From contig JAOUJX010000271.1 in NCBI GenBank assembly GCA_029882955.1, positions 1 to 5,857 of the forward strand: 5,857 nucleotides of DNA. The letters run 5' to 3'. Below the pieces are notes generated by a model, which saw nothing but the letters and a program-made list of their open reading frames with translations, made no database searches and was not told where the DNA came from. The DNA comes from Gammaproteobacteria bacterium (GTDB taxonomy: Bacteria; Pseudomonadota; Gammaproteobacteria; GCA-001735895). The position numbers and the translations under genes are program-made. Each line of letters begins with the position of its first letter. Position 1 is the first letter of the stretch. Of this stretch, positions 1 through 5,599 are shown piece after piece.

Positions 1-228
1 GAAGTGAAAAATCGTTTCGCAGTCGGCGATACGCTCGAACTCATGACGCCCGATGGCAATATCCAGTATCAACTCGACGAAATTCACCAGGAACGCAATG
101 GGAAGTCGCTGGCAGTTGCTCCGGGTAGCGGACATCAGGTGCGGATTCCAGTGCCAGACAATATACCCCTGGATCATATCGATAGGGGCCTGTTATTACG
201 CAGCCTGGACAAGGCTATCCAGACTTAA
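1..228 (+). CDS. trhP: C-terminal end of TrhP/YegQ-type U32-family tRNA hydroxylation protein (5' truncated by window)
   Basis: The reading frame is open from the first base (gaa gtg aaa...) to a TAA at 226-228, so only the last 75 residues are visible and the true start lies outside the window. The pattern EVKNRFAVGDTLELMTPDGN, then an acidic stretch, APGSGHQVRIPVP and a closing GLLLRSLD, is what I recognise as the C-terminal beta-rich domain of the peptidase-U32 family member YegQ/TrhP. From established knowledge, TrhP acts in the cytoplasm in prephenate-dependent 5-hydroxylation of U34 in certain tRNAs; despite the family name it is not a demonstrated protease there. The related rRNA protein RlhA shares parts of this fold, so a wrong paralogue is possible, but the KNRF...GD.LELMTP.GN string fits YegQ better. 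It is a housekeeping gene, convergent with the next gene and probably unrelated to the rest of the window. Confidence 0.8.
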   Translation, partial: EVKNRFAVGDTLELMTPDGNIQYQLDEIHQERNGKSLAVAPGSGHQVRIPVPDNIPLDHIDRGLLLRSLDKAIQT

Positions 229-249
229 TCGGCCCGAAAAGGCAGCAAT

Positions 250-285
250 TCGGTTTACCCCGGAATGAATAACGGGGTAAACCGA
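250..285. terminator. Perfect 13-bp inverted repeat between convergent genes, probable bidirectional terminator
   Basis: The left arm (250-262, tCGGTTTACCCCG) is the exact reverse complement of the right arm (273-285), with a 10-base loop between them. It lies 21 bases past the trhP-like stop and 24 bases past the stop of the oppositely oriented binding-protein gene, the expected place for a shared terminator. Neither flank has a good T-run (atttaaact on the + side), so termination would be weak or factor-assisted. The arm shares the 10-mer GGTTTACCCC with the box cluster upstream of the binding-protein gene, so a protein-binding role is an alternative. Confidence 0.6.
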
Positions 286-309
286 TTTAAACTGCTTGTA
301 ACCCTGCGA

Positions 310-1272
310 TTAAAGGTCCTTTAGTTTTAGCTCGTCCTGACTGGCGGGTAGGAAGCCATAACTGGAATATATATCCTGGGCCTTCTGGGTTGCGAGATAA
401 GCCAGGAAGCGTGCCGCATTGTCCTGATTGCGTCCGTTTAACATGCCGCCAATAGCGTAGCCAACCTTATGCTGCTTATTGAGAGGCGCTGGAATTGCAA
501 CACCTTCGATAGGGCGTCCTTCCCTGATGGCATAAGCGACTTCAGTTGTCCACACGATACCGACATCGGCTTCACCCTGCTCTAACTTGTAGGGTGTTTC
601 ACGATGATGGCGCGAAGTAAACCAGGTCTTGCCCGGCACGGCCCAGCAACTTTTACACTCTTTACCCCCTGTGACTTTGGCGTGTATACCCATGTCTTTG
701 AGCATTTCGCTACCGTAAAATTTGAAAATACCTTCGGTTAAAGGATTAGGATGCGATTGCACCAGATCATCTCTACCGAGATCTTCCGGCCCCTTGATTC
801 CCTTCGGATTACCCTTGGCCACCATCAGCTCTAACTTATTGTGGGTATAGATAATATGCCTGGCCATCAATCCCTTGGCTTTGAGCTTTTTAAGGTGATT
901 GATATTCACGCTAGCGAATAAATCCGGGTTCATCGCGGTATCTTTACCGTTGATTTGTCCCTGCTTGAGCAGTTGCTTCTTTAGAATCTGCCCCGGTGGG
1001 ATGGTCTCTACGTAGATAGTCTTAATATCTGCATTTTTAGCCTGAAAGTCCTTGATTAAATCTTCCATTACCATGAACTGATTCCCGGCCAGATACATGA
1101 CCAGTTCTGCGGAATAGGAATCTTCAATTTTACCGTAATCGATTTTACCGCCGGTGTGGAAAGTCCGGTAATCGTGACCAAGCCCGGACTCGTCTTTTTC
1201 CGCTGCGGTTACCGTAACGGCCATCAGGCTGACTGCCGATACCAATGCAAACCATGTTTTTCTGAACTTCAT
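310..1272 (-). CDS. Exported ModA-like periplasmic substrate-binding protein (orphan)
   Basis: The 320-residue product has a clear signal peptide: basic MKFRK, a hydrophobic stretch to about residue 22, and a likely cleavage near VTA-A or TAA-E at 23-25. The mature part reads as a type-2 periplasmic binding protein. It has an early AGNQF loop (62-66) where ModA-like proteins contact their oxyanion, a GEADVGIVWTTE segment (233-244), and a C-terminal FLAYLATQKAQDIYSSYGFLPA (289-310) typical of the molybdate/tungstate-binding class. The ligand cannot be assigned: the usual ModA serine-rich first loop is replaced by AGN. An unusual insert at 203-230 carries C206-K-S-C209 and, further on, H222-H223, and could form a disulfide or a metal site. 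No permease or ATPase gene is in view, so it may serve as a sensor partner rather than as a transporter component. It follows the regulator gene in the same direction after 120 bp, and its start has a good GAGGAG site. Confidence 0.75.
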   Translation of the reverse strand: MKFRKTWFALVSAVSLMAVTVTAAEKDESGLGHDYRTFHTGGKIDYGKIEDSYSAELVMYLAGNQFMVMEDLIKDFQAKNADIKTIYVETIPPGQILKKQLLKQGQINGKDTAMNPDLFASVNINHLKKLKAKGLMARHIIYTHNKLELMVAKGNPKGIKGPEDLGRDDLVQSHPNPLTEGIFKFYGSEMLKDMGIHAKVTGGKECKSCWAVPGKTWFTSRHHRETPYKLEQGEADVGIVWTTEVAYAIREGRPIEGVAIPAPLNKQHKVGYAIGGMLNGRNQDNAARFLAYLATQKAQDIYSSYGFLPASQDELKLKDL

Positions 1273-1281
1273 TTTTAGCTA

Positions 1282-1287
1282 CTCCTC
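1282..1287 (-). promoter_or_regulatory. Shine-Dalgarno site of the binding-protein gene
   Basis: On the - strand this reads GAGGAG, nine bases before the ATG at 1272-1270. It is the strongest ribosome binding site in the window and fixes the start of the substrate-binding protein ahead of its signal peptide. Confidence 0.8.
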
Positions 1288-1349
1288 ATTGTTTTATAGT
1301 AGCCAGCATGGTTATAAAACGCTCTGCCTTTTACAATAGGATAGATTAC

Positions 1350-1384
1350 GGGTTAAAACCCAGGGTTTACCCCAGCATTGGGTA
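1350..1384. promoter_or_regulatory. Candidate operator: cluster of GGGT/ACCC boxes upstream of the binding-protein gene
   Basis: In 35 bases there are five alternating GGGT/ACCC boxes (starting at 1350, 1358, 1363, 1369 and 1380). They build three overlapping dyads: GGGTTAAAACCC (1350-1361), AAACCCAGGGTTT (1356-1368) and TACCCCAGCATTGGGTA (1368-1384, 6 of 7 arm positions symmetric). The last resembles in layout the inverted heptamers (TAC...GTA) bound by NarL/FixJ-type LuxR-family regulators; that comparison is from general knowledge. The cluster ends 8 bases past the regulator's stop and lies about 80-110 bases upstream of the binding-protein start, suitable for an activator site. A poor -10 (TATAAC on the - strand, 1316-1311) without a matching -35 sits between, consistent with an activator-dependent promoter. 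An RNA hairpin at the end of the regulator transcript is the alternative. Confidence 0.4.
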
Positions 1385-1392
1385 CGGCCCGC

Positions 1393-3252
1393 TTAATCCA
1401 CCAGGTTCGCAGCAGTAGCGAGCTTTACCAGCTGAATCGACGAACTGGCACCTGTTTTACGAATCAGATTGGCACGATGTAGCTCTACCGTCTTGATGCT
1501 TATATCCAGCAATCGAGCAATACTCTTATTCGATTCGCCATCTGCGACGAGCTGTAATACTTCCCGCTCGCGACTGGTAATCCCGGTAAAGCATGATCGG
1601 GCCTGGTGCTGCTTATCGTTTAAATCATTTTCGCTTTCGAGCTGGGTGAGTTCGTTGCTTACCCACTGCGTGATTAAATGCAAGATACGCAATCCCAGCT
1701 CGGAAGCCCCTGCACCAACATACCCGGAAACTTCGTGACTGTCGTGATGAGGAGATGCAAATTCGAGCAGAACAAAGCGTTTATCGGCTATCAGGCAGCT
1801 ACAGGCAAGATAACTGCGCCACTGCCCGTCGTCGCCCTGAAAATACACTATTTGAGAGCTCTCCATGGCCTGTACCGCGTGCTCCGGAGACAGGGGTACC
1901 GGGGTCTCTTCATTACCGGGACTAAAGGTCGTCATCCGGTAGGAACCACCATCGAATATCGATAAGGCTCCGACCTCAGCACCAAGATATTGTCGGGCCA
2001 GGTCGACGATCGACTGTAAGCGCTGATGCCTGGAGAGGTCGTTGCGACCGGTGACGGTATACAATGTCTGTAATATTTCGCAGCCTTCGTGCAGGGTATT
2101 TTCAGACTGAATTCGTGACTCTATATCCTGTTGCAGAGCGCGGTTGACTTCACTCAACTCAGCAGTGCGCTCACGTATCCCCTGTTCCAGCTGTTCACGA
2201 TGGTTTGAAATAGCTTCTTGTGAGCGTTTCAATTCCCGGTTAATTTTCAACGTATACAGAATAACCAGTATGCAGACCAAAAATACCAGAGCCAGCAGAA
2301 ATACCCAGCCTCGATACGATTGCCAGAAATCTTTCAGTGCCAGCGGCACCGGCGAATAAGGCGCTATCTGTAGTCGCCGAAATAATTCGTGCACCTTGAG
2401 ATAGTCGAGTGGAATAGTCCAGCCACTACCCCCGGAAGCGAGCGCAGGCCTGGCATTTTGAGGCATTTGCAAGAGGGTAATTGCAACCTGCTTGGCAAGC
2501 CGCGCATCGGTAGCCGGTAACCTCGCGATTGGCCATTCAGGGTAGAGGCCCGCACTATGTAACAACGGAAAACCTGGCGTTATCCGCTCGTTAAGGACAA
2601 GCAGTTCGGACAGATTTATTTCCCCTTTGGCTGCCATTTTTTCCAGAACACCGGTTCTCACGGTACCAGCGTCTACGCGACCGGCGATCACAGCCCGGAC
2701 TATATCGGCATGAGGGAAACCAAGCCATTTTAGCGATATGTCCTCATAAATATTCAACTGTTGGCCAAGAAACTCACCCTCTGCAAGCTGAAAGCCGCCA
2801 AAAGCATCGTTACTCACCGCCGCCAGAGAATGCCCCTTGAGATCTCCCAGCTTTTGCAGGCCCGAATCGCGACGAGTAAAAATAACCGTACTGAAGTGAG
2901 TCAGAACCTGACTTTCAAAGCGCGACTTGAATGTTGCGATACGGGTAGCGCCATAATTCACTTCGAGAAGAATATAGTGCCCCGGATTAGTCAGTATAAA
3001 ATCGAGTCGGCCTTTATTTATGGCGTGAACGAAGTCAGCATGAGTCAACGGCAGAATTTCGAACTGGTGTCCGATATGTTTGGCCAGGTAATCGGCTGTG
3101 GGAGACCATCGCGCCAGCGCCTGTCGCTCGCCATTATAAGCCAGCACGCCGATTACCACTTTTTCTTCCTGCTCACTGGCGGCCGCAACCTGACCGGCGT
3201 ACAGCAAACTGTAAATCACCAACAGCAATGGGAAATAATAATTTTTTAGCAC
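1393..3252 (-). CDS. Transmembrane one-component regulator: PhnD-like sensor, TM helix, coiled coil, GAF-like domain, LuxR HTH
   Basis: The 619-residue product has a signal/anchor at 1-25. A PhnD-like periplasmic binding domain follows at about 31-300 (VVIGVLAYNGERQALARWSP at 32-51, DFILTNPGHYILLE at 84-97, DAGTVRTGVLE at 194-204), then a transmembrane helix at about 316-335 and a coiled coil rich in Glu/Arg/Gln at 337-390. A GAF-like domain spans 391-535: LGAEVGALSIFDG matches the start of that fold, and LLEFASPHHDS...ITQWVSNELTQLE matches its end. A LuxR/FixJ HTH occupies 556-618 (ITSREREVLQLVADGESNKS, recognition helix about 587-601). The periplasmic part resembles that of the tetrathionate sensor TtrS, but no histidine kinase or receiver is present, so the protein probably binds DNA from the membrane. 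C484-S-C486 lies where GAF domains of this kind usually have GTP/GVP-like residues. The start is a GTG, because a stop lies in frame 18 bases upstream. Likely targets are the adjacent genes. The ligand is unknown. Confidence 0.8.
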   Translation of the reverse strand: MLKNYYFPLLLVIYSLLYAGQVAAASEQEEKVVIGVLAYNGERQALARWSPTADYLAKHIGHQFEILPLTHADFVHAINKGRLDFILTNPGHYILLEVNYGATRIATFKSRFESQVLTHFSTVIFTRRDSGLQKLGDLKGHSLAAVSNDAFGGFQLAEGEFLGQQLNIYEDISLKWLGFPHADIVRAVIAGRVDAGTVRTGVLEKMAAKGEINLSELLVLNERITPGFPLLHSAGLYPEWPIARLPATDARLAKQVAITLLQMPQNARPALASGGSGWTIPLDYLKVHELFRRLQIAPYSPVPLALKDFWQSYRGWVFLLALVFLVCILVILYTLKINRELKRSQEAISNHREQLEQGIRERTAELSEVNRALQQDIESRIQSENTLHEGCEILQTLYTVTGRNDLSRHQRLQSIVDLARQYLGAEVGALSIFDGGSYRMTTFSPGNEETPVPLSPEHAVQAMESSQIVYFQGDDGQWRSYLACSCLIADKRFVLLEFASPHHDSHEVSGYVGAGASELGLRILHLITQWVSNELTQLESENDLNDKQHQARSCFTGITSREREVLQLVADGESNKSIARLLDISIKTVELHRANLIRKTGASSSIQLVKLATAANLVD

Positions 3253-3351
3253 TTTTTCGAAACTCTCTGACTATACTCAAGAGCCCAGCAGCAAGAATTT
3301 AGCCTGTTATTTTAATTCAACCATCCTGATAATCGGCCGATACCCTTTTAC
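3253..3351. promoter_or_regulatory. Divergent promoter region between the regulator and the SCO-like gene
   Basis: These 99 AT-rich bases must carry promoters in both directions. For the + strand, GATAAT (3328-3333) is a good -10 but has no recognisable -35 at 16-18 bases upstream. It overlaps a perfect 10-bp palindrome ATCGGCCGAT (3332-3341), and a TACCC half-box (3341-3345) follows. With this -10 the leader would be only about 12 bases. For the - strand, TATAGT (3275-3270) and TAAAAT-like sequences are possible -10s, none with a convincing -35. The palindrome is well placed for a repressor or for autoregulation by the flanking regulator. The region is certain to be regulatory from its position, but the individual elements are tentative. 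Confidence 0.4.
3263..3268 (-). promoter_or_regulatory. Weak ribosome binding site supporting the GTG start of the regulator
   Basis: The - strand reads AGAGAG ten bases before the GTG at 3252-3250. An in-frame TAG at 3273-3271 rules out any start further upstream. A later start would remove the basic K3 ahead of the hydrophobic signal segment. The poor site and GTG codon suggest low translation, as is usual for a regulator. Confidence 0.4.
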
Positions 3352-3996
3352 ATGACTATATGCCAGACAACCGCCTTTAAAGAACACTCCGTACGAGATG
3401 CTTTTCTCTTGCTGGCCGCGATGGTATTGATATTTATACTCTATCCACTAGCCAGCATATTACTTCAGAGCCACTATCACGGGCTAGCAACAAATCGTCC
3501 TGCGCCGCAGTTCCAGCTTTTAGATGTTAACGGCAAAACCACCACCCTGTCCGATTTTAAAGGAAAGCACATTTATTTAATGTTTGGCTTTTTGCAATGC
3601 CAGGACGTATGTCATTCGCAGGCTTTTCTATTAAATTCAATTGCTGGCGTATTACCTGAAGACGATATCGAATTTGTTTACCTGGCAATGGATGCTAATA
3701 CCGATAAACCTTCTTCTCTAGAGAAATATTTTAATCAGCGCGGCAATAACTTCACCAGCCTTCGCGCCGATACTCAGCAGAAAATGCAGTCACTCGCCAC
3801 TGCTTTTAATGCCGGTTTCCGCATTAATGGGAACTCAGATAGCAATAATTATTCGATAGACCATCCTGCCCGCCTGTTTTTAATTGACCCCGAAGGCAAT
3901 CTGCGATTGACCTATAACGGCATGGCAGTCGATATAAAACAAATCATCGACGATTTTTATCAACTTAACAATATACCCGTCATAAGAGAAATATGA
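3352..3996 (+). CDS. SCO1/SenC-family membrane-anchored copper/thiol-redox protein
   Basis: The product has 214 residues. A single membrane anchor lies at about 16-38, leaving a thioredoxin-like domain in the periplasm. Domain hallmarks in order are FQLLDVNGKTTTLSDFKGK (54-72), the C83-Q-D-V-C87 pair and H171 in DHPARLFLIDPEG (170-182). The CxxxC plus distal His is the copper(I)-binding and redox triad of SCO proteins, known for CuA-site assembly of cytochrome oxidase or for thiol-disulfide/redox signalling. The usual prolines of CPDVCP are replaced by Gln and His (CQDVCH), a divergence that may favour a redox or sensing role. No oxidase genes are in view. Its partner is the chemoreceptor immediately downstream, whose ribosome binding site overlaps this gene's stop. 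No Shine-Dalgarno is visible before the ATG (cccttttac precedes it), and no other in-frame start would keep the membrane anchor. Confidence 0.8.
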   Translation: MTICQTTAFKEHSVRDAFLLLAAMVLIFILYPLASILLQSHYHGLATNRPAPQFQLLDVNGKTTTLSDFKGKHIYLMFGFLQCQDVCHSQAFLLNSIAGVLPEDDIEFVYLAMDANTDKPSSLEKYFNQRGNNFTSLRADTQQKMQSLATAFNAGFRINGNSDSNNYSIDHPARLFLIDPEGNLRLTYNGMAVDIKQIIDDFYQLNNIPVIREI

Positions 3997-3998
3997 GG
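3995..3998 (+). promoter_or_regulatory. Ribosome binding site of the chemoreceptor overlapping the SCO stop codon
   Basis: GAGG overlaps the TGA stop (3994-3996) of the SCO-like gene and lies five bases before the ATG at 4004. With only seven bases between stop and start, the two genes are very likely co-transcribed and possibly translationally coupled. Confidence 0.65.
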
Positions 3999-4003
3999 CC
4001 ATC

Positions 4004-5530
4004 ATGGACGCACTAGCTAGCAATAACACCCCCGGAAATAATCAGTTACTCAAGTATGACAGGCTGGTATTTACTATTTTAATGCTGCACCTGCCGGTAG
4101 TGATGTTTTTAGTACCGATCGGATTCGGTACTTCTATGTTCGCCATAGTCGGCTCATTACTGGTTGGCGCGATGGCAACCGCAGCCTACCTTCTAACCCG
4201 GGGTAGCCCCATATTCGGGATTATCGCCGGTATACTTTTTATGGGATTTTCTGCGATTATGATCCAGTCTCAATTTGGACGGCTGGAAATGCACTTCCAT
4301 ATATTCAGTGCATTGGCTATTTTGCTGCTATATCGCAACTGGCTCACGATAGTGGTACCCGCCGGGGTAATTGCTGTTCACCACCTGGTTTTCACCTATT
4401 TACAACTCAACGGTGTTACCGTGGCCGGAGTCCCGATGCAGGCCTTCGCCTACGACTGTAGCTGGACTATAACCTTTACCCATGCCGCTTTTGTTATATT
4501 TGAAAGTGCAATTCTTATTTATTTTTCAACCATGATGCGTCGCGAAGAACAGGGCGCAACAGAACTAATAGCAGCAATACAGAAGGTGCAGAAAAATCAC
4601 GATCTATCGGTACGCGTCGAAACCCTGGGCAAAGACCACGTAGCAGAAGAATTTAATCGTTTGCTCGAAAATTTCGAATCGCTCACCAGGGATATAGCAG
4701 GTGCCAGTGAATCTATCAACCAGACGGCCCAGCAACTGGACCAGTCAACCAACGAGTCACAACAGGCTCTCAACAATCAAAATGAGAAGACCGGAACAGT
4801 TGTCAGTGCGATGGACAACATGTCTGCATCGACATCGAAACTGACCGACCATATTGAAGAAGTGGCCGGTGCTACCAACAGTGCCAATACCCAGGCAAAT
4901 ACCGCATCCAGCGAAGTCAATTCAGTCGTCCAACTGGCTACAAAACTGGGAAAATCGATGTCACAGACTTCAAACTCGATCGATCAGTTAGCTAAAAGTG
5001 CAGAAAGTATCGGTAGCGTCGTTGACGTCATCAAAGGTATCTCCGAACAGACCAACCTGCTGGCGCTCAACGCGGCCATCGAAGCAGCTCGCGCTGGCGA
5101 GTCAGGGCGAGGTTTTGCGGTCGTCGCCGACGAAGTACGCACACTCGCGCAGCGGACACAGGAATCTACCGAAGAAATTCAAACTATTATAGAAACACTA
5201 CAGAACGTAACCCGGGATGCCGTCTCCAACATAGACCAGGGGCAAAAAATAGCCGAGCAGTCTATCAAGGGCATTACTGGAACCAACGAGGCATTGTCTC
5301 AGGTATTCCAGGCCATCCAGAGTGTTAATCAAATGAATATCCACCTACGGGAAATGGCCAAACAGCAGGAAGAGACTATTTCACTGGTCAACGAAAACAT
5401 TCATTCGATCTCTGATCTGAGCAGGCAATCAACTCAAAAAATAACCGGTAACCTCGAAAACGTGTCGACTTTAAACAGTATCAATCTGACCTTAACCGAG
5501 CGTATCAAGGAGTATCAGCGGGTCTCATAA
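4004..5530 (+). CDS. Methyl-accepting chemotaxis protein with His-rich six-helix membrane sensor
   Basis: The product has 508 residues. The N-terminal ~180 residues form about six membrane helices (roughly 21-41, 43-64, 68-88, 96-110, 113-133, 153-176) with almost no periplasmic domain, so the signal is probably sensed within the membrane. Helices 4-6 carry E95, H97 and H99 (EMHFHIF), H126-H127 (AVHHLVF) and H160 (FTHAAF), in a pattern I know from other proteobacterial six-helix receptors. A short HAMP-like linker spans about 185-232. The coiled-coil signalling domain has the diagnostic hairpin tip EQTNLLALNAAIEAARAGES (348-367) followed by GRGFAVVADEVRTLAQRT (368-385), which contacts CheA and CheW. 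There is no C-terminal CheR-tethering pentapeptide; the protein ends EYQRVS. No che or motility genes are in the window, so it feeds a pathway encoded elsewhere. It is co-operonic with the SCO-like gene, which suggests redox or metal sensing as an inference. Confidence 0.9.
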   Translation: MDALASNNTPGNNQLLKYDRLVFTILMLHLPVVMFLVPIGFGTSMFAIVGSLLVGAMATAAYLLTRGSPIFGIIAGILFMGFSAIMIQSQFGRLEMHFHIFSALAILLLYRNWLTIVVPAGVIAVHHLVFTYLQLNGVTVAGVPMQAFAYDCSWTITFTHAAFVIFESAILIYFSTMMRREEQGATELIAAIQKVQKNHDLSVRVETLGKDHVAEEFNRLLENFESLTRDIAGASESINQTAQQLDQSTNESQQALNNQNEKTGTVVSAMDNMSASTSKLTDHIEEVAGATNSANTQANTASSEVNSVVQLATKLGKSMSQTSNSIDQLAKSAESIGSVVDVIKGISEQTNLLALNAAIEAARAGESGRGFAVVADEVRTLAQRTQESTEEIQTIIETLQNVTRDAVSNIDQGQKIAEQSIKGITGTNEALSQVFQAIQSVNQMNIHLREMAKQQEETISLVNENIHSISDLSRQSTQKITGNLENVSTLNSINLTLTERIKEYQRVS

Positions 5531-5559
5531 TCCGAGTTTTCCTGGATAATTATCTTTTC

Positions 5560-5599
5560 GAGAAGTAACTCCTGAGTGCGTTTCAGGAGTTATATTCTC
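5560..5599 (+). terminator. Hairpin after the chemoreceptor gene, probable operon terminator
   Basis: TAACTCCTGA (5566-5575) and TCAGGAGTTA (5583-5592) are exact reverse complements around a 7-base loop. Beyond a small internal bulge, GAGAA (5560-5564) pairs with TTCTC (5595-5599), giving 15 pairs in total. It starts 30 bases past the chemoreceptor stop. The following tract (tattctctgc) is only moderately T-rich, so strength is uncertain, but position and symmetry favour a transcription end for the SCO/chemoreceptor pair. Confidence 0.6.

Noticed and set aside
53..268. 71-codon open frame overlapping the trhP-like end
   Set aside because: It overlaps a recognised conserved protein in a different frame and runs into the inverted repeat.
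625..657. CxxC in the binding protein as a c-type heme site
   Set aside because: The motif is C-K-S-C-W; the histidine that must follow a heme-attachment CxxCH is absent.
1293..1298. TATAAA on the - strand as the -10 of the binding-protein gene
   Set aside because: It would place the transcription start on the Shine-Dalgarno site itself, and no -35 stands at the right distance.
1469..1965. Two overlapping + strand open frames of 89 and 95 codons
   Set aside because: Both are antisense to the GAF and HTH part of the regulator, whose motifs are clear. No signal or domain supports them.
2761..3249. 162-codon open frame on the + strand opposite the regulator's sensor domain
   Set aside because: It lies entirely antisense to a well-supported coding region, has no recognisable domain, and its composition is what the complement of the regulator's codons would give.
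3352..3996. Reading the SCO-like gene as part of a cytochrome oxidase operon
   Set aside because: No oxidase subunit, heme-synthesis or assembly gene is in the window. Its linked partner is a chemoreceptor.
4998..5192. 64-codon open frame inside the chemoreceptor
   Set aside because: It runs in another frame across the highly conserved hairpin region of the receptor, so it is an out-of-frame reading.
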